Virus record (IMG/VR): IMGVR_UViG_3300017757_000070
Location: 1 to 31,124 of that record
Length of the DNA stretch: 31,124 nucleotides
Reading direction: 5' to 3' (one strand)
Source: a virus
In this document: positions 24,508-31,124 of the stretch, piece after piece
Position numbering within the stretch: the stretch's first letter is position 1
Layout of the letters: every line of letters begins with the position of its first letter
Program-made: the position numbers and the translations under genes
Notes under the pieces: model-generated
Database searches by the model: none
Told to the model about the DNA's origin: nothing
Seen by the model: only the letters and a program-made list of their open reading frames with translations

Positions 24508-27290
24508 TGGGATATTTAGATAACTGGGATCCAGTGGTTGCTGAACAAAATGCATATGCTTTAGAGAACCAAAAAAAACTTAAAGAACAATTGGATCTTA
24601 GAAGAAACAAAAGAGAAATGGAATCTCTTCCTGAGTTAGGAAAGTTTTGGGATGATGTCAAAGCTTATAATATCTATAATAAACCTATGAATAATCAAGC
24701 AGCAATGAGGGCAAAAGGTATCTCTCATTTTAGGCGAGCAGAACAAATCCAAAACAAACAATGGAGTGAAGATCTTGCAGAGATCAGAGGGTTTGCAGGG
24801 ATTACGCCAGAAGAAATAGCTAACCAAAGCCAAAACGGATATAGTGGTCCTATGATTTCATGGGAAACTGGTGACATGGTTCTTGATAACACTCTAACTT
24901 ATTGGGATGCCTCGGCACGAGGAGCTTATGGACCAGAGAATGAACTAGGTTTAATTGGTATTGAAACCGAAGCTCGTTATTGGACAACAAGATTAATTAC
25001 TGGCGGTAATAATTTTTGGGGTCCGTTATCAGAAAAAACAAATAATGCTTTTGCTATAACTGCTAATGAAGCAGAAGCAATTGCATTCTACACTCAAGAT
25101 CACAGCAGCTACGCTAGGTTTAATCCGCTAGATCCTGATAGGTGGTCATTATCTGATAATGTTATTGTCAATGCTATTCCAACTTTAGGTGATAACGCAG
25201 TTTTTAATAATATTCCTGCTGCACTTTCAACAGAAGGATTAGGATTTAGTTTTGATTATAAAAGAATGACTGCTAAAAACTTTTTCTTTTCAAGAAAAGA
25301 TGAAAACTGGGATGCTGAAAACGTTCTCAAAGTGTTTGCAGAAGAACACCCCGGAATCTTAGGACACTTAGATCGAATTGGTTTAAGTAGTGAAGAACTT
25401 TTAGAAACAAAAAACAAATGGGACTTTAGGTTTCAAATTAATGAAGCTCTAACAATGCAAAGAATTGGCACTACTTTAAGCAGAATCCAAAGAGAAGGAA
25501 CATCAGCAGGAAACTCCGCTCGATTTGTAGGTTCTTTTGCTATTAATACATTTAAGTCTGTTGATATGGTAGGGGAATCAGCACTAGCTGTAGCAACTTG
25601 GGGTACATCAGCAGCTGCTAGTATAGGCTTAAGAGGTAGAAAATTATACCAAGCTTATAGGACTGCTGATAATTTTCAAGACCGGCTTGAAGCTATTGTA
25701 GATTTTAATAAGACTATGAAACGGTTTCAAGACAGGGCTTCATATATTACTGGGTGGACACCAAGTAACCTTCCTCATACTATTGTATCAGGAGGATTTA
25801 AAAAAGCTTTTGGTTCTCAAATTACAGGACAGACTTGGAGAGAAGTACTTATCCCAACCAGCAAAATGTGGTGGCAAAAAAGAGGATTAGACTTTGCTGT
25901 TGGTACTGTTGAAGGAGGACTGTACGGGGCACAGAACATGCTCTCAGAAAGAACATGGGATAACGGTAGGTTCTGGGAAGAAGTCATCAGTGAAGGCGTA
26001 GGACAGACTGTAGCCGGTCCTGCTTTTAGAACCGTGTTTGGTACAGGTCTAGCCATGCCTGTTGTTAAAATGCGTACAGGAGGATTAGCCACTGTCTATG
26101 ATAAATTAGATATCTCTCCTGAAGTTCGAGTAATGATTAATGAAGTATTTGCACCAGCAGAAGAAGGGTTTAGTTTTATGACCCAAGACCAGCAGTCTGC
26201 TATTATGACTGGTAAGATTATGATGGCTCTTACTCATGAGAATTGGAATAGCATAACTGGAGGAACAGATGGTGTTCCTGCTACTCTTCAGGGAATGGTA
26301 ACTCAAATTCAAAACCATTTGCCTGATGATAAGAAACTAAACATCCATCATATTATTGCAGCTACCCAAGAAAGACTTCCTGTTGATGAGGAAACAGGAG
26401 AGAAAGTAGTTCTTAATCCTAGAGAAGCAGCCATTGCTGTGACTCATGGTATTCTTACACAGCTAGATCAAAACGGAAGATCATTAACAGCTGATCAAGA
26501 AAATGCTATGTTTAGAAATGTTATTGCTGGTAACATGGTAGATACTCTTATTGCTGATACTGGTGGTGATCCAAACAAAGCTGAAGATAGATTGAAAGCT
26601 ATTGAAGCAATAGGTGCTTTGGATGAAAAAGAAATGGATGAGATGATGGAAATTGGTGTGGCTGCTTTTAAGTCTGTTGCACAAAAATTAGGACTAGATA
26701 CTACTTCTATGAAACTTAAGCCAGAAGCTAATATCCAAGTAGCTGGTCTTTCTCCAGACACAATAAGCAACCTTCAGCACTTAGCTAGAGAACTTAATAT
26801 TGAAATAGATATAGAAGACGCAGAGCTTCCTCCTCATCAGCTAGACGAAATAGCCAGACCACCAATGACTGTACAACAAAAAGAAGCAGCAACAGAATTC
26901 TGGAGCGGGAGAGAAGATCAAGATTTAATAGATATCTATAATAATCCAGAAGCGGCTGAAGGTACGAAACTAGCTGTTGGGGCAGAACTTAAAAGAAGAG
27001 GTGTCAGTGACGCTTTATTAGATACAAACATAGAAAGATTAGAAACTATGGAAGAAGGAGAGCTAGGCTTCGATCCAGTAATTGGATCTAGTAAGTTACA
27101 AATAACCGGGCCTATTGAAGTGAATTCCCCTGATGTACCTATTAGTGGTAAATCAGAGGCAGATTCTGTGGCAGCTACCGATGCTGTCGAATCAAATGAA
27201 ACAGTAGACAGCATGACAGAACAAATGAAAGCACTGCCACCAGAGCTAGTGCAGTTCACACGAGATGCTATAGATAAAAATCTATGTTGA
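24507..27290 (+). CDS. Internal virion protein with Gly/Ala-rich membrane-type segments
   Basis: The 927-residue protein has a helical, charged N-terminus. Two hydrophobic, small-residue-rich regions follow at about 339-374 (F-V-G-S-F-A-I-N-T-F ... A-V-A-T-W-G-T-S-A-A-A-S-I-G-L) and 463-520 (F-A-V-G-T-V-E-G-G-L-Y-G-A ... G-V-G-Q-T-V-A-G-P-A-F). Such segments are typical of ejection proteins that insert in the cell envelope, such as parts of T7 gp16. The C-terminal 200 residues are acidic and low in complexity. It is coupled to the 1586-aa gene by TAATG. No transglycosylase motif is seen. The likely role is the inner-membrane part of the ejection conduit. Confidence 0.9.
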   Translation: MGYLDNWDPVVAEQNAYALENQKKLKEQLDLRRNKREMESLPELGKFWDDVKAYNIYNKPMNNQAAMRAKGISHFRRAEQIQNKQWSEDLAEIRGFAGITPEEIANQSQNGYSGPMISWETGDMVLDNTLTYWDASARGAYGPENELGLIGIETEARYWTTRLITGGNNFWGPLSEKTNNAFAITANEAEAIAFYTQDHSSYARFNPLDPDRWSLSDNVIVNAIPTLGDNAVFNNIPAALSTEGLGFSFDYKRMTAKNFFFSRKDENWDAENVLKVFAEEHPGILGHLDRIGLSSEELLETKNKWDFRFQINEALTMQRIGTTLSRIQREGTSAGNSARFVGSFAINTFKSVDMVGESALAVATWGTSAAASIGLRGRKLYQAYRTADNFQDRLEAIVDFNKTMKRFQDRASYITGWTPSNLPHTIVSGGFKKAFGSQITGQTWREVLIPTSKMWWQKRGLDFAVGTVEGGLYGAQNMLSERTWDNGRFWEEVISEGVGQTVAGPAFRTVFGTGLAMPVVKMRTGGLATVYDKLDISPEVRVMINEVFAPAEEGFSFMTQDQQSAIMTGKIMMALTHENWNSITGGTDGVPATLQGMVTQIQNHLPDDKKLNIHHIIAATQERLPVDEETGEKVVLNPREAAIAVTHGILTQLDQNGRSLTADQENAMFRNVIAGNMVDTLIADTGGDPNKAEDRLKAIEAIGALDEKEMDEMMEIGVAAFKSVAQKLGLDTTSMKLKPEANIQVAGLSPDTISNLQHLARELNIEIDIEDAELPPHQLDEIARPPMTVQQKEAATEFWSGREDQDLIDIYNNPEAAEGTKLAVGAELKRRGVSDALLDTNIERLETMEEGELGFDPVIGSSKLQITGPIEVNSPDVPISGKSEADSVAATDAVESNETVDSMTEQMKALPPELVQFTRDAIDKNLC

Positions 27291-27302
27291 TAAGGAGATT
27301 AT

Positions 27303-30300
27303 ATGTCTAAAGGTTGTGATCCTAATTGGTTAGCAAATCAAAAGAAAGCTATGGAAGAAGCAGGATTTGCTAAAAATGATATTAAAATCGCTCTTGATAT
27401 AATGGCAAAAGGAACGGTAGAACGAGGAGCATTTGCTAAAGCCGTTAGTTCTGCGGTGGAGGTCGAAACATTTAGCGAAGGTGAACAATCAGAATTAGAC
27501 AACCTTAATCTAAAAATTTGGGCAAAGCTTGGTGATAATAAAAATAGAAAAAACATGGTTGAAGCTTTAGACAGTGATGATTACTCTCGATTTAAATTCT
27601 TGCAATTAAAAAAACAAGCGGCTGAAACAAAAACAAGAGGCATTACTATGAAGCCAAGGAAAAAAACCTTGGGATATAAAGAAGCCCTTGAAGCACAGAT
27701 TGCAAAGTATGAACAAACTAGACCAAACAAAGCAAAGAGAATTAAAAAAGCAGTAGATGATATGGTCCGAACAGGACAAGTAAACAGTAATCTAAACAAC
27801 TCTTTTAAAAAAGTAAATGATTTATTTCGTGATAAAGAAAAGCTAAAAGAACTTTGGTTATTTACCAACCAACAAATCAACCTTCAAAACCCTAAGTATA
27901 AATCTTATGTTGCTGATAAAAAAGAAATCATGGGCAGAAAAACTCAGGCAAATAAAGAGCTAACTGACTTATCAAAAAGAATTGACAAGCTTCAAGCTAA
28001 ATTAGAATCTTTAATTGAAGGCGGTCAAAACTCTCCTAGTGCAACAGAAAAGATTAATGAGACATTAGCAAAGATTGCTAAGCTTAAAGACAAAGCAGAC
28101 AAACTTAATATACAACTTCTAAAAGAAGATGGGTTATTAAATAAAATCTGGCAAGAATTAAAAAAGTCAGAGGAAAAAAATCCAACTACAAGAAACCTTG
28201 TTGATATTAGGAAAGCTATTGGTAAAGAAATTAAGAAGATTGATTATGAAATGACATCCGCTGGTTTTGTGCATGAAGGATTTATCCAGCACATTCTTGA
28301 TACCGATACTAGTGCTACCCTTCGAGGCATGACAGAGGATATGAAACTTGCTAAGGCTGATGCTGATGCAAGAGAAAAACTTTACAAGACATACTTTGAA
28401 GAAAAAGAAGAAGTAAGCACTGTCACAATCCAGCAAACTCTTGGTCAAACTTTTGTAGAACAAAGAGCTGAAGGTAAAGACTTTCTTACAGAAGAAGAAG
28501 TAGACAAGATCTTTAAAGAGTGGAAAGGTATTAACTTTCAGTATGCAGGCACACAAGGTATTCTATTAGCTGACATTGAGTTTGCAACTTCTGAAACTTT
28601 GCAAGCTATGGCTGATGCAGCACAGGCAACCAGTGAAAGCAACATTGATCAAACAAACAATGACACTCTTATTATTCCTATCTTAACAATGCGAGAGGTT
28701 ATTGAAAGATCTAATCCCGGTACAATCCCAGAAGAGAATAGAGGGATTACCCCACAAGAAACATACAACAAACTAGCACAGGTATTGAGAAAACTTGCTA
28801 CGCTTAGGTCTATGCCGGGATATGGCAAACATGTTTCTAGCGCACGCATCCAAAAAATCTTTGCGGATATTACTGGCATTGATGATGTTAACCCATTAAT
28901 TTTATTTAGTGATGATATCGTTAGCATGAACAGACAAGCACCAGAGCTTGATGCTGATAACAGAGTATCATTGCTTAGAAAAAGTATGGAAATGCTAGGC
29001 TATACTCCTGAACAAATTGAAACAATGCCGGAGTTACAGAACTATTCTGAATGGCTACAAGATGATAAAGCAGTATCTATTGATATTGAAACTTCTTTGG
29101 AGGACGATAACAATACAATTCTTGTAGTATCTGTAGTTGGAACTAACGGTAAGAGAGTTAAGTACGAGCTAAACAAAGATGGAATTACTCAGGAATCTGC
29201 TGCTGAAGTACTACAATTATTAGAAGACTCTCAGAACGACGGGATTAAAGTTGTTACTTATAATGGCAACGGGTTTGACTTAGTTAAGCTTGGTAATGTA
29301 GCTAAGAATCCTAATCAGGCAGCTAGAATTGCTTTAAGAAGTATTGACTTAATGCAGAATTTTGCTCACATGGACGCACATGAAGGAAGTTCTGTTACTA
29401 CCTTTGCACCTAAGCTAGATAACATTGCTAAAGCTATGGGCATGAAAGGGAAAACAGATAAGGGCGGAGGTCTTCTTACTTCTCTTTGGGCACTTAGAGC
29501 TTCTGATGAAAACTATACAGTTACAAAAGAAGATTTCCAAAAGAGAGGATTAGATAGAGCAGGCTATGATATGGAAGAAGTGCTTAAAGATATTAATGCT
29601 TTATCTTCTGTAGAGGCAAAGAAAAAAATTAAAGAGTATGCAGAACAAGATGCTGCTCTTAACCTTAATATCATTTATGGTCAACGACAGGAAGACGGAT
29701 CTAGTGTTGCAGGGCTTCGGCAGTATGGAGATGAAGGCACTACTGAATTCCCTCAGCCTGTAATAAATGCATCTAATCAAAAAGTTAATTTTGATATTAA
29801 ACCATATGCCCCTACTTGGAATATCACAGGATCTTCTACTAGTAGGTATGCTTTAAACAAAGGAATGGAAACATTTTTGTTAGTTCCTTCTGTAAATGAA
29901 ACACTTGGAAACGCTACTGAGCAATTTGGTACTGATTGGGAAGCTAATCAAATGGTTGATATTGATGGAGCAACACAAACTCTTCTCAACCTAATGGCTA
30001 GAGCTAAACATGCTGACCCAGAGACTAGATTATTTGCTACTGAGCTAGTCAAGATGGCACAAGAAGCTGCTACACCACAGCAAAAACTATTAGCTGAGGA
30101 GATTGAGCGACTTGAGCGACACCAAAATGCACTAACAGATATCGTAGCAGAAAACATTAAAACAGATCAAGAGAATAACAGACACTATCCTTTACGATTT
30201 GAAGCAGAAGGTCAGATTTCTTTTGCTAGTGACTCAGCTGAAGGAACAGAAACTGATTATAAACAACAGTACATTGACACAACTGTACTTGGTCTATTAG

Positions 30301-31124
30301 AGTATCTTAAGTTTACTAATCAAAGTTTAGACTCAGCTGCTAAAAAAATAAACTTTAGAAATAGAAACAACGATGAACAACAAGCTGATTATGCTATTGC
30401 TATGATGGAACACGTTTACAATACATATACACCTAACGAAAATATTAATCTATTTGACTTAGGGAATGGTAAGGTAGACTATGCCCCCGCTTTTAGTGTT
30501 GGTATTGGTATTGGTCAATTGATTTTTAATCAAAGAGAAGGTTTTATTCCTCGACCACACGATGCACAGATGAGAGAAGAGGGATACAAGTTTGCTAAGA
30601 CAGCAAAGAATGAACAAGAGAAGCACAATAGATCTATGTTCTTTAGAACCCCTTACCACCAAGATGTGAATCAAGCTTTGCCTAGATCTCTAGCAGAGGT
30701 TGATAGGGCGTTTAATGACTTTAGGCGAAGAGAAAGAATCAAGCATATCTTAGGGTATGATATTAAAAGTAATGAAGAAGCACTTGCTATTCTTAAAGGC
30801 TACACTAATCGAACAGAAAGTCCTGATGAAGTTTTATCAGAAGGCGGGACTCCTGTTCCTGAGCTAGTACCCAATACAAGCAATGCTATGCTTTTAAACA
30901 GAATGCCATCTTTAGAAGAACGTAGACGAATGGCACTAGAGTCCATGTTGGATATGCCTTCTATTCTTATGGCATGGAACCATGACGCATCGACACACGG
31001 CTTAGGACAAAGAGTATATTTAGATCCCCAAAAAACACCAACGTTCTTTGAACGAGCAGAAGAATCAGCAGGCGGCCCTACTGGCTCCACGCTTCTTTCT
31101 GGTATGGGACCACAGAGATCGGAA
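27303..31124 (+). CDS. Giant probable virion protein with internal DEDDy 3'-5' exonuclease, 3' end cut off
   Basis: The frame is open from ATG 27303 (AAGGAG at 27292-27297) to the window end, giving 1274 residues with no stop. Residues 60-330 are Lys/Glu-rich helices with coiled-coil character. Residues about 590-790 form a DnaQ-like domain: ExoI S-I-D-I-E-T (D594, E596), ExoII Y-N-G-N-G-F-D (D659) and ExoIII Y-A-E-Q-D (Y779, D783). Between them, K-L-D-N-I-A-K-A-M-G-M-K-G-K-T with G-G-G matches the DNA-polymerase-B-like exonuclease group (DNA_pol_B_exo2 type). All metal-binding acids and the Tyr are present, so activity is likely. The remaining 480 or so residues are unassigned. The gene follows the ejection-protein genes at 12 bases, which suggests a packaged protein; a replication role is the alternative. 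The last three codons may be adapter sequence. Confidence 0.92.
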   Translation, partial: MSKGCDPNWLANQKKAMEEAGFAKNDIKIALDIMAKGTVERGAFAKAVSSAVEVETFSEGEQSELDNLNLKIWAKLGDNKNRKNMVEALDSDDYSRFKFLQLKKQAAETKTRGITMKPRKKTLGYKEALEAQIAKYEQTRPNKAKRIKKAVDDMVRTGQVNSNLNNSFKKVNDLFRDKEKLKELWLFTNQQINLQNPKYKSYVADKKEIMGRKTQANKELTDLSKRIDKLQAKLESLIEGGQNSPSATEKINETLAKIAKLKDKADKLNIQLLKEDGLLNKIWQELKKSEEKNPTTRNLVDIRKAIGKEIKKIDYEMTSAGFVHEGFIQHILDTDTSATLRGMTEDMKLAKADADAREKLYKTYFEEKEEVSTVTIQQTLGQTFVEQRAEGKDFLTEEEVDKIFKEWKGINFQYAGTQGILLADIEFATSETLQAMADAAQATSESNIDQTNNDTLIIPILTMREVIERSNPGTIPEENRGITPQETYNKLAQVLRKLATLRSMPGYGKHVSSARIQKIFADITGIDDVNPLILFSDDIVSMNRQAPELDADNRVSLLRKSMEMLGYTPEQIETMPELQNYSEWLQDDKAVSIDIETSLEDDNNTILVVSVVGTNGKRVKYELNKDGITQESAAEVLQLLEDSQNDGIKVVTYNGNGFDLVKLGNVAKNPNQAARIALRSIDLMQNFAHMDAHEGSSVTTFAPKLDNIAKAMGMKGKTDKGGGLLTSLWALRASDENYTVTKEDFQKRGLDRAGYDMEEVLKDINALSSVEAKKKIKEYAEQDAALNLNIIYGQRQEDGSSVAGLRQYGDEGTTEFPQPVINASNQKVNFDIKPYAPTWNITGSSTSRYALNKGMETFLLVPSVNETLGNATEQFGTDWEANQMVDIDGATQTLLNLMARAKHADPETRLFATELVKMAQEAATPQQKLLAEEIERLERHQNALTDIVAENIKTDQENNRHYPLRFEAEGQISFASDSAEGTETDYKQQYIDTTVLGLLEYLKFTNQSLDSAAKKINFRNRNNDEQQADYAIAMMEHVYNTYTPNENINLFDLGNGKVDYAPAFSVGIGIGQLIFNQREGFIPRPHDAQMREEGYKFAKTAKNEQEKHNRSMFFRTPYHQDVNQALPRSLAEVDRAFNDFRRRERIKHILGYDIKSNEEALAILKGYTNRTESPDEVLSEGGTPVPELVPNTSNAMLLNRMPSLEERRRMALESMLDMPSILMAWNHDASTHGLGQRVYLDPQKTPTFFERAEESAGGPTGSTLLSGMGPQRSE
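29070..29672 (+). other. DEDDy exonuclease domain
   Basis: Residues about 590-790 of the giant protein contain all three exonuclease motifs in the right order and spacing: D594-x-E596, D659 in a Y-N-G-x-G-F-D context, and Y779-x-x-x-D783. It ends about 480 residues before the window edge, so it is internal rather than terminal. Confidence 0.88.
31116..31124. other. Possible sequencing-adapter remnant at the contig end
   Basis: The last nine bases, AGATCGGAA, equal the first nine of the common Illumina adapter (AGATCGGAAGAGC). The match lies flush with the end, where adapter read-through would leave it. The bases also keep the reading frame open, so a chance match cannot be excluded. Confidence 0.55.

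Noticed and set aside
28167-28556. 129-codon open frame on the minus strand
   Set aside because: It is opposite the coiled-coil part of the giant gene, is rich in Phe, Ser and Cys as expected from antisense of Lys/Glu codons, and has no start signal.
29823-29890. T-G-S-S-T-S-R segment resembling the T-G-R-x-S-S motif of family A DNA polymerases
   Set aside because: It lies only about 60 residues after ExoIII, far too close, and no motif A Asp follows.
30201-31010. Possible single-subunit RNA polymerase motifs after the exonuclease (E967-A-E-G-Q like T/D-x-x-G-R; D1228-A-S-T-H-G-L-G-Q like motif A)
   Set aside because: The first motif lacks the key Arg, the spacing of 261 residues is about twice that of T7 or N4 enzymes, and no motif B or C is visible before the window ends. 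Only the missing 3' part could revive the idea.
1-31124. tRNA genes, CRISPR arrays, phage or sigma70 promoters
   Set aside because: No gap exceeds about 15 bases, and I saw no cloverleaf, repeat-spacer pattern or convincing promoter within the genes.

Overview
The window is the virion-structure and packaging half of a T7-like (podovirus-type) phage genome, probably from an aquatic metagenome. All 21 genes lie on the + strand. Gaps never exceed about 15 bases, and many neighbours overlap by one base (TAATG). By eye G+C is a little under 40 percent. I see no host genes, tRNAs, integrase, CRISPR or IS element. The set of small Lys/Cys-rich proteins, the long internal virion proteins and the multi-gene fibre locus fit marine podoviruses. 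The host cannot be read from the sequence. Both ends are cut inside genes, and the last nine bases equal the start of the common Illumina adapter, so this is probably a contig rather than a natural end.

Layout. 2-927: five tiny basic genes (77 or more, 52, 73, 39 and 64 residues) overlapping head to tail. 931-4797: the two tail-tube genes, T7 gp11-like and gp12-like; the second carries an inserted domain of about 150 residues. 4808-15831: a fibre/adhesin locus of four proteins (1748, 627, 397 and 892 aa). Two of them have a T7 gp17-type tail-attachment segment. One begins with a segment of about 50 cysteines, another ends in a Cys/Trp-rich region. 15843-16727: three membrane or lipid-anchored small proteins in the position of a T7-type lysis cassette. 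16724-18605: small and large terminase. 18605-19108: a small protein with a sulfotransferase-like phosphate loop. 19108-27290: internal virion (ejection) proteins like T7 gp14, followed by proteins of 1586 and 927 aa. 27303 to the end: at least 1274 residues of a giant protein with a DEDDy 3'-5' exonuclease domain of the DNA-polymerase-B-like type inside it.

How it works together. The gp11/gp12-like proteins would form the tail tube and nozzle. The fibre proteins would dock there and carry receptor-binding parts. TerS/TerL package DNA. The gp14-like and giant helical proteins would sit inside the capsid and form the ejection conduit. The exonuclease-bearing giant gene follows them at 12 bases, so it is a candidate to be packaged and injected with the DNA; that is inference.

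Two signals stand out beyond gene content. First, the window has a single CCWGG site (10791) but about 31 CCSGG sites, and Pro-Gly pairs are written almost only as CCC-GG or CCG-GG, which is strong avoidance of an EcoRII/Dcm-type site. Second, the exonuclease is embedded in a probable virion protein.
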